Of a stretch of 35,157 nt of DNA, positions 25,001-34,687 are shown in pieces. How positions within the stretch are numbered: the stretch's first letter is position 1; each line of letters starts with the position of its first letter. The DNA comes from Gloeocapsa sp. DLM2.Bin57 (GTDB lineage: Bacteria; Cyanobacteriota; Cyanobacteriia; Cyanobacteriales; Gloeocapsaceae), in the NCBI GenBank assembly GCA_007693955.1, contig RECR01000098.1:1-35157 (forward strand), read 5' to 3'. The translations under genes and the position numbers were made by a program. The notes below the pieces were generated by a model. It was not told the DNA's origin. It saw only the letters and a program-made list of their open reading frames with translations, and did not search any database.

Positions 25001-27437
25001 AATTTAATATTTCTGCACCTAACATCTTTTGCAGACGACGATCTAACTCTTTTCTTAACAAGGGATAATCCGTTAACTCTCTATCCACTAAGATTAACTT
25101 TTCGGCTGCGTCTCTAGCAAGGTTAAGTACTTCTTGATCTTCTACTAAACTAGCGAGGGCGAAATCTGGTAACCCTGATTGACGTTTCCCTAATACTTCA
25201 CCAGGTCCGCGTAATTGTAAGTCCATTTCTGAGATAAAAAACCCATCTTGAGATCCTGCTAAAATCTCTAAACGTTGTCTAGCTTCTGGAGTATTATTGC
25301 CTAATAGTAATAAACAATAGGATTTGTGACTACCTCTACCTACTCTCCCTCGGAGTTGATGTAGTTGTGATAAACCGAAGCGTTCGGCGTTTTCGATGAG
25401 CATAACTGTAGCGTTGGGTACATCTACACCTACTTCGATAACCGTGGTAGAGACGATAATCTGAGTTTTTTGATCACGAAATGCTGTTAAACTCTGTTCT
25501 TTTTCCGTTGAATTGAGACGCCCATGGAGTAAACCTATTTGAAAACCCGGGAACACTTGTTCTGATAATCTCTTATGTTCGGCTACCGCGGCGCGTACGT
25601 CAAGTTTTTCTGATTCTTCAATCATGGGTAAGATAATATAAGCTTGTCTTCCCTGGGCGACTTCTCGACGGATTAAGTCATAAGCTTGGGTACGTTGTCT
25701 CCCTGTGACTACGGTAGTTTGAATCCCTTGTCTTCCTGGAGGTAGTTCGTCGATTTGACTAACGTCTAAGTCACCATGAAGGGTTAAAGCGAGGGTACGG
25801 GGAATGGGTGTCGCTGTCATACTTAAGATATGGGGAGAGTTTCCCTTAGCTAATAAAGTAGCGCGTTGTTTAACCCCAAAGCGATGTTGTTCATCAATAA
25901 CGACTAAACCCAATTTGTCGAAGTTAACCGCGTCTTGAATCAAAGCGTGAGTACCTACTACTAGGGGTAATTCTCCTGTGGAAAGTTGGGCGTAGATTTG
26001 ACGTCTTTTGGCTGCTTTGGTTGAACCTGTGAGTAATTCTACGGGTAAATGTAAGAGGTTAAACCAGCTGACTATTTTCTGATAATGTTGTTCGGCTAAT
26101 ACTTCTGTAGGGGCCATTAAAGCGGTTTGATAACCTGATTGAATCGCTGCTAAGATGGCAAAAACTCCTACAACAGTCTTACCTGAGCCTACATCTCCTT
26201 GGACTAGACGATTCATGGGGGTGGATGATTCTAAATCTTCCAGAATTTCTTGGATAACTCTATTTTGGGCTTTAGTTAGTTGAAAGGGTAATAATTGTTC
26301 AAAGGCTGTGATTAATTCTCCCCTAATATTTAAGGTGGGGCTATGTTGTTGGTGACGTTGTTGTTGACGACGTTGTAAAAAGGCTAATTGTAAGTAAAAA
26401 AATTCGTTAAATACTAAGCGTCGGCGAGCTTGTGCTAAACTGTTATGGTCTGAGGGAAAGTGAATATTAGCGATCGCTTCTGGTAAGTTGACTAAACCAT
26501 ATTGACTCAATATACTCTCAGGTAGGGTTTCTCTGATTTGATTAACCGCACCTAAAGCGATAATTACACTACTTCTGACTAAATCTGCGGCTACTCCTTC
26601 GGTTAAGGGGTAAACTGGTAATAGACGTCCAATTTTCGGAGATTGGATCGTACTATTTGGTCCATTCATTAATTCTATTTCGGGATTGTCGAGGGTTAAT
26701 CCATATTTATTACCCTTGACTAATCCTGAAGCGGCGACTACTGCGTTAAGAGGATATTGATTTTTGAGTTTATGTTGCCAGCCTTTATTATTATACCTTG
26801 TACCCGCATAATAACGATTAAGTTTAATATCTCCAGTGCGATCGCTTAAAACTAATTCAAAAATAGTTAATTTAGGATTTTTAGGACTACTAAAACAATT
26901 ACATTTTTTCACTCTCCCGAGTAGAGTTACGGTTTCTCCTTCTTGTAAATCAATAATATTAACTTGACGTCCATAATCTACATAATCCCGGGGATAATAA
27001 AAAAGCAGCTCTTCAACTTTCGATAACCCTAAATATTCTAGATATTTACTCTTATTTAATCCAATTACTTCAGCTAAGGGTTGGGTTAATTTAGGTTTTT
27101 GTGGACTTGTGAGGTTTACGGTTTTGGGTTTTTTAATTTCTGGTGTAGGTGGTGTTTCTAGTTCGAGTTGTAATTGCTGTAGAAATCTACGAGTCTCGGC
27201 GACTAGATGTTGTCTTTGAGTGTAGCTTAATTCAGGATAACGGGCAAATTCTGTGGCGATATTTTGCCAATGTCTTTTAGCTTGGGGATTGTCTAGGGGA
27301 GGAGTTTGACCAAAACTTAAACAGAGAAACTCACTAAAGCGATATTGACGACCTTGTATATCTTGAAAGTCGTTTTCTACCTCTACTGAGAGGGCTTTTT
27401 GTAACCTTAATAATTCATATATTTCTTTTTGGCTCAT
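24999..27437 (-). CDS. recG: ATP-dependent DNA helicase RecG
   Basis: RecG reverses stalled replication forks and branch-migrates recombination intermediates. The 812-residue protein has a cyanobacterial-type N-terminal extension of about 130 residues, the OB-fold wedge domain (DYGRQVNIIDLQEGETVTLL), helicase motif I GDVGSGKTVVG, motif II DEQHRFG, SMTATPIPRTLAL, motif V/VI regions VSTTVIEVGVDVPNA and LHQLRGRVGRG, and the C-terminal DLQLRGPGEVLGKRQSGLPD. All motifs are intact. The gene is transcribed towards murG and is divergent from the GDSL-hydrolase gene. Confidence 0.95.
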   Translation of the reverse strand: MSQKEIYELLRLQKALSVEVENDFQDIQGRQYRFSEFLCLSFGQTPPLDNPQAKRHWQNIATEFARYPELSYTQRQHLVAETRRFLQQLQLELETPPTPEIKKPKTVNLTSPQKPKLTQPLAEVIGLNKSKYLEYLGLSKVEELLFYYPRDYVDYGRQVNIIDLQEGETVTLLGRVKKCNCFSSPKNPKLTIFELVLSDRTGDIKLNRYYAGTRYNNKGWQHKLKNQYPLNAVVAASGLVKGNKYGLTLDNPEIELMNGPNSTIQSPKIGRLLPVYPLTEGVAADLVRSSVIIALGAVNQIRETLPESILSQYGLVNLPEAIANIHFPSDHNSLAQARRRLVFNEFFYLQLAFLQRRQQQRHQQHSPTLNIRGELITAFEQLLPFQLTKAQNRVIQEILEDLESSTPMNRLVQGDVGSGKTVVGVFAILAAIQSGYQTALMAPTEVLAEQHYQKIVSWFNLLHLPVELLTGSTKAAKRRQIYAQLSTGELPLVVGTHALIQDAVNFDKLGLVVIDEQHRFGVKQRATLLAKGNSPHILSMTATPIPRTLALTLHGDLDVSQIDELPPGRQGIQTTVVTGRQRTQAYDLIRREVAQGRQAYIILPMIEESEKLDVRAAVAEHKRLSEQVFPGFQIGLLHGRLNSTEKEQSLTAFRDQKTQIIVSTTVIEVGVDVPNATVMLIENAERFGLSQLHQLRGRVGRGSHKSYCLLLLGNNTPEARQRLEILAGSQDGFFISEMDLQLRGPGEVLGKRQSGLPDFALASLVEDQEVLNLARDAAEKLILVDRELTDYPLLRKELDRRLQKMLGAEILN

Positions 27438-27530
27438 CTTTTTCTAGTAAACTTACTGATTTTCCCCCAATTTTTAAATTTTAAATGTTAGATTGGATTT
27501 GTAGGAGTGAACTTATTGTGTGGTGAAAAA

Positions 27531-29099
27531 ATGACTGTATCTAACTTTTTAGATTTCTTTGATAGTTATTATATATTTGGTGATAGCCTTTCTGATGTTA
27601 ACAATTTTACAGCATTAGATCCCGTTGGTCCTATTCCACAATTAAATCTCTTTAACCAAGGTCGCTTTACTAATGGTAACGAATCAGAAGGAGTCTGGGT
27701 TGATTATTTTACCAATGAATTAAACCTAGAATTAAGCTCTTTTTACCAAGGTGGTATAGCATCCGGAGAAGTAACCGTTGTTGACGGGATTAATTTTGCT
27801 CTAGGTGCAGATACTTCAGGCTCTAAAAATATATCACCTTTAGACGAGTTTTTTGATTTAGGACTAACTAATCAGGTAGATCAATTCGTCGATTTAGTAG
27901 AAACTGGTATTGTTGAGTCTGTCGATGATAGTCTAATTATCAACTGGATTGGAGCTAACGATTATCTCGATGTTGCTTTAACTCAACCTGATACTGTTGA
28001 TACTCCCGAAGAAATAACCGATTTTGCTAGTCAAGTTGTTGATAATATTACCTCTTCTTTAACTACTTTCTTAGATTTAGGTGCAGAAGTTATCGTTGTC
28101 CCCAATATGCTAGATCTTGGTTTAACTCCTCTAGCTAATCTTAATCAAGTGGCTGAGGTAGTTACCAACCTAAGTATAGCTCATAACGAAGCCCTAGAAA
28201 CTAGTCTGACCCAAGTCCGAGAAGATTACCCTGATGTGAGAATCATTGAGGTAGATATGTTTGACTTTTCTGGGGAGATTTATCCAGAGTTTGAGAATAA
28301 TACAGAAGGTGCAACAGAAACCAACCTCTATCCTGCTCCCTTTACCCCTGTTAATCTAGATCCTAATCTGTTTCCTGGTAGTTTAGAGAATTATGAAGCT
28401 GCTTCTCAAAGAGCAGAAGATTTTTTCTGGTGGGATAGTGTTCACCCAACCACTGCTGTACATGAATTAGTCTTTGAACACATTCTCGATACTATCACAG
28501 GAGAATTAATTACTACTGGAACAAGAGGTGATGATCTTCTCATCGGTAGTAATGGTAAAGAAAGGATTCTCGGTTTCTCTGGTAATGACACCATCACGGG
28601 AGGTACAGGTAATGATACCCTTATTGGTGGAGCAGGAGATGATGTCCTCTTGGGTGAGTCAGGTAATGATTCTCTAATCGGTGGTAGTGGTAATGACTTA
28701 CTTATCGGTGGACCTGGTGATGATACCCTCAATGGTGGTCCTGGTAATGATACCTTAGTAGGTGAATCAGGGGATGATTTCCTCATGGGAATGAGTGGGA
28801 ATGACTTACTTATCGGCGGACCTGGTAACGATACCCTCAATGGAGGTACAGGTAATGATACTCTCGTTGGTAGTGAAGGGAATAACCTCTTTATCGGTAG
28901 TCCTGGAAGTAATTTAATCCATGGGGGAACTGGTGAAGATACTTTACAATATCGCGCTGTTCGTCGTCGCTTTGAATTTGAAGGTACTCCCGAGCTTTTT
29001 ACCGCTTCTAGTCCCCAATTTGGTACAGATACCCTAATTAATGTGGAATTTATCCAATTTAGAGATGGTTTATTTGCGGTCAGCGATTTGTTATCTTAA
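27531..29099 (+). CDS. GDSL/SGNH hydrolase with C-terminal RTX calcium-binding repeats
   Basis: This is a secreted esterase or lipase by architecture. The N-terminal two thirds are an SGNH hydrolase: block [12 protein letters not shown] with catalytic Ser19, block [12 protein letters not shown], and block [14 protein letters not shown] with the Asp/His pair. From about residue 335 there are roughly fifteen nonapeptides of the GGxGNDxLx type that bind calcium and direct export by a type I system; there is no Sec signal peptide. The ATG at 27531 is used; a GTG eight codons earlier (27507) and a TTG at 27516, the latter 8 bases after AGGAG, are alternatives. It ends 10 bases before a strong terminator. 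The natural ester substrate is unknown. Confidence 0.88.
   Translation: MTVSNFLDFFDSYYIFGDSLSDVNNFTALDPVGPIPQLNLFNQGRFTNGNESEGVWVDYFTNELNLELSSFYQGGIASGEVTVVDGINFALGADTSGSKNISPLDEFFDLGLTNQVDQFVDLVETGIVESVDDSLIINWIGANDYLDVALTQPDTVDTPEEITDFASQVVDNITSSLTTFLDLGAEVIVVPNMLDLGLTPLANLNQVAEVVTNLSIAHNEALETSLTQVREDYPDVRIIEVDMFDFSGEIYPEFENNTEGATETNLYPAPFTPVNLDPNLFPGSLENYEAASQRAEDFFWWDSVHPTTAVHELVFEHILDTITGELITTGTRGDDLLIGSNGKERILGFSGNDTITGGTGNDTLIGGAGDDVLLGESGNDSLIGGSGNDLLIGGPGDDTLNGGPGNDTLVGESGDDFLMGMSGNDLLIGGPGNDTLNGGTGNDTLVGSEGNNLFIGSPGSNLIHGGTGEDTLQYRAVRRRFEFEGTPELFTASSPQFGTDTLINVEFIQFRDGLFAVSDLLS
28525..28945 (+). repeat. RTX nonapeptide repeats (27-bp units)
   Basis: About fifteen tandem units of roughly 27 bases encode GG-x-G-N/D-D-x-L/I-hydrophobic. 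Several neighbouring units are close at the DNA level (for example ACTTACTTATCGG near 28695 and 28803), which suggests growth by duplication within the gene. Confidence 0.85.
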
Positions 29100-29109
29100 G
29101 TAGAGTTAT

Positions 29110-29140
29110 GGGTAAGGGTTTTTCACTCTTACCCTCTTTT
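29110..29140 (+). terminator. Strong intrinsic terminator after the GDSL gene
   Basis: GGGTAAGGGT (29110-29119) pairs over 10 bp, with one G-U, to ACTCTTACCC (29125-29134) around a TTTTC loop. TCTTTT follows. It isolates the hydrolase gene from purM, which begins 20 bases after it. Confidence 0.85.
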
Positions 29141-29160
29141 GAGATAGATTGAGAGAAAAT

Positions 29161-30189
29161 ATGGATTATAAACAAGCAGGTGTAGATATCCTCGCTGGTC
29201 GTGCTTTTGTTGAACGTATCCGTCAAGGTGTAGAAAGTACCTATCGTCCCGGAGTTTTGGGCAATTTGGGAGGGTTTGGTGGTTGTTTTGAACTTCCCTC
29301 GGGTTATCAACAACCTGTACTAGTATCGGGTACAGATGGAGTAGGAACTAAATTAAAAATTGCTCAAGAGGTTAACCGCCATGATACTATTGGTATCGAT
29401 TTGGTGGCTATGTGCGTTAATGATGTTTTGACCAGTGGTGCTGAACCTCTGTTTTTTTTGGATTATCTGGCTACAGGAAAATTAAAACCAGAACAATTAG
29501 CTGAGGTAGTTAGTGGTATTGTCACTGGTTGTAACCTTAGCGGTTGCGCTCTTATTGGTGGGGAAACCGCGGAAATGCCGGGTTTTTACGATTTGGGAGA
29601 GTACGACTTAGCAGGTTTTTGTGTGGGAATCGTGGAAAAAAGTAAGCTTTTAAACGGTTCTCGCGTTAATCTAGGAGAGGTGGCGATCGCTCTGACTAGT
29701 CAAGGTGTCCATAGTAATGGTTTTAGTCTAGTACGTAAAATTGTAGCTGATCATCAGTTGGATTGGCAGTATCAACCTGATTTACTCGAAGGTTTAACCT
29801 TAGCTGAAGCTTTGTTAACTCCTACCCAAATTTATGTCAAACCTGTGTTAAATCTACTTAATTCAGGTGTAGATATTCACGGGATGGCTCATATTACTGG
29901 TGGTGGTTTACCAGAAAATGCTCCTCGTTGTCTTAATCAAGGACAATCTCTGTTAATTAATCCTAATAGTTGGGAAATTCCCGGGATTTTTCGTTGGTTA
30001 GCCCAAAAGGGAAATGTTCCACCAGAAGCTATGTTTAATACTTTTAATATGGGAATTGGTTTTATTTTGATTCTGCCATCTCAACAAGTAGAATTAGCTT
30101 TACAATTATTAGCTAATGATGCTATTAAAGCCTTTAAATTGGGCGAAGTCGTTACAGGTAATCAAGAAGTTCTTGGTATTCCCCATTAA
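29161..30189 (+). CDS. purM: Phosphoribosylformylglycinamidine cyclo-ligase PurM (AIR synthetase)
   Basis: PurM closes the imidazole ring in purine synthesis (FGAM + ATP to AIR). It has the family N-terminus [13 protein letters not shown], the glycine-rich [16 protein letters not shown], the active-site region [34 protein letters not shown], and [14 protein letters not shown]. The length of 342 residues is normal. The ATG at 29161 gives the expected start; a TTG at 29149 would add four residues. It converges on the diguanylate cyclase gene with a 4-base overlap. No other pur gene is nearby. Confidence 0.94.
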   Translation: MDYKQAGVDILAGRAFVERIRQGVESTYRPGVLGNLGGFGGCFELPSGYQQPVLVSGTDGVGTKLKIAQEVNRHDTIGIDLVAMCVNDVLTSGAEPLFFLDYLATGKLKPEQLAEVVSGIVTGCNLSGCALIGGETAEMPGFYDLGEYDLAGFCVGIVEKSKLLNGSRVNLGEVAIALTSQGVHSNGFSLVRKIVADHQLDWQYQPDLLEGLTLAEALLTPTQIYVKPVLNLLNSGVDIHGMAHITGGGLPENAPRCLNQGQSLLINPNSWEIPGIFRWLAQKGNVPPEAMFNTFNMGIGFILILPSQQVELALQLLANDAIKAFKLGEVVTGNQEVLGIPH

Positions 30190-32048
30190 TCTTTGTCTGG
30201 TCTTTTAGATCCCACAATAACGCGGTTGCGTCCTTTGGCTTTAGCTAGATATAGCGCTTTATCTGCTATATGAATTAAAGTCTCCTCATCTTCGCCATGA
30301 TTAGGAAAACTTGCTATACCAAAAGAAGCGGTTATTGTCGGTATTTTTTGCTCAAGATATTCCAAATTTAAATTTTTAATAACTATTTGTAGTTTTTTAG
30401 CTCTATAAACTAATTGCTTCAGAGACATATTAGGAATAATTATCACTATTTCTTCCCCACCATAGCGACAGATAAGATCTTCTTTACGAATATTATCTTT
30501 TAAATAATTAGCTACTTTTTGTAAAACCAAATCTCCCGCTAAATGTCCATAAACATCGTTAATTTTTTTAAAATAGTCAATATCTACTATGATAACACCT
30601 AATAATTGTTCGGAATTTTTAGCCTTAATTAGATATTCAGTAAAACTTTTAGTCAAATAACGACGATTATATAACCCTGTTAAAGCATCTCGATTGCTTT
30701 GATCTTGTAAGTTTTCTTGCAGTTTTAAATTAGCTATAATCAAAGCTATTTGTTTAGCTGCGGTTTGGGCTAAACTAATTTCTTCTTCTGTAAAATCAGA
30801 TTCAGTAGCACTATATAGAGATAATAAACCAGTAATTTCTCCTTGAGCAATCATGGGGATACACAAAGTATTATTACCCTGAAAAACTTGTTGATTATGA
30901 CAACAGTATAACTCAGGATAATTATAATTAGCTTCGTAGATATGACCAGTACGTAAAGCCCAACAATCATCTATATTAAAGTTGGTTAAGCTAACACATT
31001 CTCTCCCCCAATAGGATAGTATCTCCATTGTCTGGGTTTGATTATTTAACATAAATACTGCTCCATTAAATTTAGCAAATAATGGTTTCAATAATCCTCC
31101 TAGTGTTTTTTTTACTTCCTCGAAATCTTTACATACTTGTAAAAAGTCGTTAATTTTACCGAGTTGATTCATTTCTTGATTACGTAATCTTAACTGACTA
31201 ATTTGTGACTCTAAAGTCTCGTTTAATTTTAATAAATCCATTTTCGATTCTTTTAACTCGGTAATTTCTGAAGAAATACTGATTATTTGCTTAGGGTTTC
31301 CTTCTTCATCTCTATGAAAGACATAGTTAATAGTTTCAAACCAACGCCATTGATTTTTACTATCTTGCAGTCTATATTCTATTTTTAAACCATCTAATTT
31401 AATATTTTCAAAAAATTGTGAGCAGTAAACGTTAAATAATTCTATATCTTCCCCATGACAAAGACTTTTGATTAATTTCATTCCCTGATTTTTCAAGTTT
31501 TGTATAGGTAAACCCAAGATTTCTGTTAAAGATTGATTACCATAATTTATTTGACCTTCTAAGTCATAAATATAGACAATATTGGGAATTAAATTCAGAA
31601 CTTTTTCAATAAAATAATTACTTTCTTCTAATTCTTGGGTTCTTTGTTGGATACGGGTTTCTAGTTCGGAATTAAGATTAATATTTTCCTGGATTAAAGC
31701 TTCTAACTTTGTGGGAGAAGGTAAACTTAATGCTTGGGGAATAATTGGGATTAATTCAAAAACAGTATAGATAGAAACTAAAGCTGTGATTGCTTTAACT
31801 ATTCCTGATAACCAATAATGGGGATACCAAAGAGTCCAAATTTCTAGTAAATGTGTCGTTCCACAGGTGAGAATAAAGAAAGAAAAGAGGATAAACATAC
31901 CCTTAAAGGGTACATCTGTTTTCTTTTGCACATAAACCAAAAAACCAGGAATAGAATAATAAGCTAAAGTTATTGCGCCATCAGAAATAACGTGTAGAGA
32001 TACTAAATTAGTTTGCCATAAATAACAATGTCCATGAGGGATAAACAT
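30186..32048 (-). CDS. Diguanylate cyclase with ethylene-receptor-like membrane domain, PAS and GAF
   Basis: The 620-residue protein should make c-di-GMP in response to a membrane-bound signal. Residues 15-105 form three helices that match the ethylene-binding domain of plant ETR1 and Synechocystis Slr1212: [17 protein letters not shown] with Asp23, and [13 protein letters not shown] with Cys62 and His66, the copper ligands in C-x3-H spacing. A coiled coil (115-145), a PAS domain (145-268) and a GAF domain (about 300-440) follow. The GGDEF domain (452-615) starts [11 protein letters not shown], has the metal/substrate Asp in [11 protein letters not shown] and the active GGEEI at 530-534. The inhibitory site RxxD (RKED, 521-524) is five residues upstream, so product feedback is likely. 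It follows the EamA gene by 12 bases. Confidence 0.88.
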   Translation of the reverse strand: MFIPHGHCYLWQTNLVSLHVISDGAITLAYYSIPGFLVYVQKKTDVPFKGMFILFSFFILTCGTTHLLEIWTLWYPHYWLSGIVKAITALVSIYTVFELIPIIPQALSLPSPTKLEALIQENINLNSELETRIQQRTQELEESNYFIEKVLNLIPNIVYIYDLEGQINYGNQSLTEILGLPIQNLKNQGMKLIKSLCHGEDIELFNVYCSQFFENIKLDGLKIEYRLQDSKNQWRWFETINYVFHRDEEGNPKQIISISSEITELKESKMDLLKLNETLESQISQLRLRNQEMNQLGKINDFLQVCKDFEEVKKTLGGLLKPLFAKFNGAVFMLNNQTQTMEILSYWGRECVSLTNFNIDDCWALRTGHIYEANYNYPELYCCHNQQVFQGNNTLCIPMIAQGEITGLLSLYSATESDFTEEEISLAQTAAKQIALIIANLKLQENLQDQSNRDALTGLYNRRYLTKSFTEYLIKAKNSEQLLGVIIVDIDYFKKINDVYGHLAGDLVLQKVANYLKDNIRKEDLICRYGGEEIVIIIPNMSLKQLVYRAKKLQIVIKNLNLEYLEQKIPTITASFGIASFPNHGEDEETLIHIADKALYLAKAKGRNRVIVGSKRPDKD

Positions 32049-32060
32049 TTGATTAAATAC

Positions 32061-32924
32061 CTATAAAAGAGAAACAACAAAAACACCTATTACCATAATA
32101 ATAGCCCCCATCGCTCTTTCTTTTAAACCTGTTTCTCGCAAAATTAAATAACCCCAAAAAACACTAAATAATACACTAGTTCTTTTGACAGAGATCACTT
32201 GAGCTACCATGGCTAAATTAATAGCTTGCATTTGCAACATAACCGCTAATCCGTTAAAGATGCCGATAGGTAATAACACTGGTAAATGTTTAGTAATCTT
32301 CAGTGAAAATACCCGACAACGATAGACAACTACTGGTAATAACCCAATGGCAATAAAACTATAAATAGCAATAGACCAAAAAATAGGGGACGAATTTCGT
32401 ACCCCTAGTTTATCTATATTAGCAGCGATACTCCAAATCATGGCTACTGCTAACATTAGTTTAGCACCATTTTGAGTTAATAAAGCACGAAAGGGAGCTA
32501 AATAACCCTCTTTTCTAGATTTGATATTTAATAAATAAGCTCCAAAAACAATTAAGATAATACCCAAACAATCTAAATAACTAGGATACTCTTGCACTAA
32601 AATTGGTGAGGTAACAATTAAAAACAAGGGTGTAAAAGTAACCAAGGGAACTGTTAAGGATAAATCCCCTAAATTCAAGGCTTTAATATAGAGAATCATC
32701 GCCACAATATTAAGAGATCCTCCAGTAACCAGGGCTAACCAAAACCGCCAATTAAGAGGTGGAATATCAATAAACAATAGAGATGAAAGTAACAGAGGCA
32801 GACTTAATCCACTCAATGACCAAATAACTAAATATTCGTCAACTGTTTTTAAACTCCGCTTACTGGTTAAATCTTTAAGAGACTCAAAAAAAGCGGTTAA
32901 AATAGCTAAAATTAACCAATTCAT
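32061..32924 (-). CDS. EamA/DMT-family transporter
   Basis: A 287-residue protein with ten hydrophobic segments in two repeated halves of about 140 residues, the pattern of EamA (drug/metabolite) exporters. The first half ends at GIILIVFGAYLLNI and the second at GAIIMVIGVFVVSLL, the equivalent positions of the two repeats. The helix preceding the final pair (QVISVKRTSVLFSVFWGYLI, then RETGLKER) is typical of the family. The substrate is unknown. It is directly upstream of the diguanylate cyclase gene (12 bases) and probably shares its transcript, which could tie transport of a small molecule to that signalling protein. Confidence 0.85.
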   Translation of the reverse strand: MNWLILAILTAFFESLKDLTSKRSLKTVDEYLVIWSLSGLSLPLLLSSLLFIDIPPLNWRFWLALVTGGSLNIVAMILYIKALNLGDLSLTVPLVTFTPLFLIVTSPILVQEYPSYLDCLGIILIVFGAYLLNIKSRKEGYLAPFRALLTQNGAKLMLAVAMIWSIAANIDKLGVRNSSPIFWSIAIYSFIAIGLLPVVVYRCRVFSLKITKHLPVLLPIGIFNGLAVMLQMQAINLAMVAQVISVKRTSVLFSVFWGYLILRETGLKERAMGAIIMVIGVFVVSLL

Positions 32925-33040
32925 AGATAATGAAACCCAGACAAGATACCTAGTATAAGATAGTCTAAAAAAAATCGCCCCTATCTAGACCAAGACAGAG
33001 ACGATCAACTATTCAGATTAGCTTAGGTATTGAGGACAAC

Positions 33041-33184
33041 TTACATTAGTCCGATTTGAGATAAAATTCCTTTTCCGGTTAAGAGTTCGGTTAAAATTCC
33101 GATTAAGAAGCCAAGCATAGCTAGGCGACCATTCCAAGTTTCAGCAAAGTTAGTAAATCCGAGTTTAGCTTGTTTATCTTCCAT
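33041..33184 (-). CDS. hli: High-light-inducible protein (Hlip, single-helix CAB-family)
   Basis: This 47-residue gene encodes a single-helix relative of plant light-harvesting proteins. Residues 15-26 are the chlorophyll-binding motif [12 protein letters not shown] (Glu15, Asn18, Arg20 and the small residues around them), followed by the membrane helix [15 protein letters not shown]. Hlips bind chlorophyll and carotenoids, dissipate excess energy and help photosystem II assembly in thylakoids. A ribosome site AAGG lies about 8 bases ahead of the ATG. TTGACA occurs upstream (33227-33222 on the minus strand) but its -10 partner is weak. It is probably a single-gene unit, induced by high light as the family usually is. 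Confidence 0.9.
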   Translation of the reverse strand: MEDKQAKLGFTNFAETWNGRLAMLGFLIGILTELLTGKGILSQIGLM

Positions 33185-33253
33185 AATTGCACCTTTTGTT
33201 TGATTTGAGTAGTGACTCTTTTGTCAACCTTCTTGATCTAAATTTAACATAGC

Positions 33254-33281
33254 TTTACAAAAAAAGCAACTTTTCTTTACA
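33254..33281. promoter_or_regulatory. Paired TTTACA sites upstream of hli (possible RpaB/HLR1-type half sites)
   Basis: TTTACAAA occurs at 33254-33261 and 33276-33283, 22 bases apart, just upstream of the hli gene and in the opposite orientation to it. Each matches the half-site of the HLR1 element bound by RpaB in high-light genes, but the known element has two half-sites only two bases apart. It is therefore a weak candidate. Confidence 0.3.
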
Positions 33282-33289
33282 AAAAAATT

Positions 33290-34687
33290 TTAAACGACGA
33301 AAATGTCTCTATGAGTCAGAGGTGGTGCATCCCGCAGAGAAGCGATCGCCACTTGGTTAAACCAGAGTCTCCCAGAGTCGGGATTGTAAATTAACCCGTT
33401 TTCCTGATTAAATAATTCTGAGGGTAAAAAAGTTCGTGGGGGTAAATCTAAATCAAAATCTCGTCGAGAAATAACGATAATATCTCTACCAGGTTGAAAG
33501 TCTCGGATACGTTGGAATCCTACACCAGGTGGAGTTAACACAAAGCGATCGCTACCTACACCACCTGTAAGTATATTATGACCAGGTCCACCAAATAAGA
33601 GATCATCTCCTGCACCACCAATTAAGGTATCATTACCTTGAGCACCCCTGATGGTATCATTACCAGTTGTACCCCTAATCAAATCATCTCTAGGACTACC
33701 GTTAAAGTTTCCTTGTGTCCTATTTTTGACCTCTCTAACCGCAGCATAAGTATTTAAACGCAAATATTCTAACTCTGTATTTTCTACGTTGTCGTCTTCG
33801 TCATCCCCATCAAAGATAGTATCTGCGGTAGTCATTAAAATGTCTCTGATTTGTTGAGGAGTTAATAAACTGTCTCCAAATTCTAAGGCTGCTTGCTGCA
33901 TTAAAACTACAGTCCCTGTTACCATGGGTGTAGCCATACTTGTACCCGCTTTTGTCCCTAATTCATCTCCTGGAATGGTACTATTAATAACAGCACCAGG
34001 TGCAAATAAAAAGTTATCAGCTTGGAGACGTTGACTAAAACTAACCAGGCGATCGCTATCTGTAGAATAATCAATACCACCCGATCGCCACTTTACCCGA
34101 TTATCTGTTTGATCTTGCCAAGTTGCACCCACAGCTAGGGTACTATAGATAGCAGGAGAAGCTAAACCTGGTTCTTGATATCTGAAATAATGATTACCTC
34201 CGGCTGCAACTACGCTAATTCCTTGGGTTTCTAACTCTGTGATTTGGTTAAGTATAAAATCTTCTTCTACTTCATCTACTGAGGTATAAAAACCACTCCC
34301 ACCAGAGATATTAACCGCGATAATATTATATTCTTCTTGATTTTCTGATATCCAATCTAAAGCTTCAGCTAGGGGGGTGTTGTCACCCTCCCCATTATTA
34401 GCAAATACCCTTAAAGGTATCAAACCTACAGCAGTAGCAATACCAATATCAGGATCACTAGCTCCAATAATACCCGCTACGTGTGTTCCATGTCCATCTG
34501 TATCGACAATTTCTTCACTATCTTCGAGAAAATCATATCCTCTGCGATAATTAGCTTCTAATAAAGAGTGATTGGTGTCTAATCCAGTATCGATTATGAC
34601 TACACTAAACCCACTCCCATCTAAACTACTAAACTCGGAGTCGTTACGCAATTGGGTTAAACCAATAATCTCAAAAGCTGAACTCAT
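33290..34687 (-). CDS. Subtilisin-like (S8) serine protease with C-terminal RTX repeats
   Basis: The catalytic triad is complete: Asp33 (VVIIDTGLDTNH), His66 (DGHGTHVAGIIGA) and Ser250 (GTSMATPMVTG), with oxyanion Asn165 (AAGGNH). After the catalytic domain, about residues 338-385 contain calcium-binding RTX nonapeptides ([20 protein letters not shown]), and the rest is a beta-rich tail. There is neither signal peptide nor a recognisable pro-domain; the protease begins within 30 residues of the start. RTX repeats suggest type I export. The ATG directly follows the stop of the WD40 gene with no gap, so the two are translated together. The target proteins are unknown. Confidence 0.9.
   Translation of the reverse strand: MSSAFEIIGLTQLRNDSEFSSLDGSGFSVVIIDTGLDTNHSLLEANYRRGYDFLEDSEEIVDTDGHGTHVAGIIGASDPDIGIATAVGLIPLRVFANNGEGDNTPLAEALDWISENQEEYNIIAVNISGGSGFYTSVDEVEEDFILNQITELETQGISVVAAGGNHYFRYQEPGLASPAIYSTLAVGATWQDQTDNRVKWRSGGIDYSTDSDRLVSFSQRLQADNFLFAPGAVINSTIPGDELGTKAGTSMATPMVTGTVVLMQQAALEFGDSLLTPQQIRDILMTTADTIFDGDDEDDNVENTELEYLRLNTYAAVREVKNRTQGNFNGSPRDDLIRGTTGNDTIRGAQGNDTLIGGAGDDLLFGGPGHNILTGGVGSDRFVLTPPGVGFQRIRDFQPGRDIIVISRRDFDLDLPPRTFLPSELFNQENGLIYNPDSGRLWFNQVAIASLRDAPPLTHRDIFVV

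Noticed and set aside
28442-28840. Long minus-strand open frame opposite the RTX repeats
   Set aside because: The frame is an artefact of the 27-bp coding repeats; its product is a low-complexity Ser/Pro/Leu repeat with no start context.
30440-30470. GGEEI in place of GGDEF as a sign of a dead cyclase
   Set aside because: Glu at the third position is a common active variant, and the metal, substrate and RxxD residues are intact.
32925-33040. AGATAG/CTATCT inverted repeat as a terminator of hli
   Set aside because: The stem is only 6 bp with a loop of over 15 bases, and the T-run lies inside the loop rather than after the stem.
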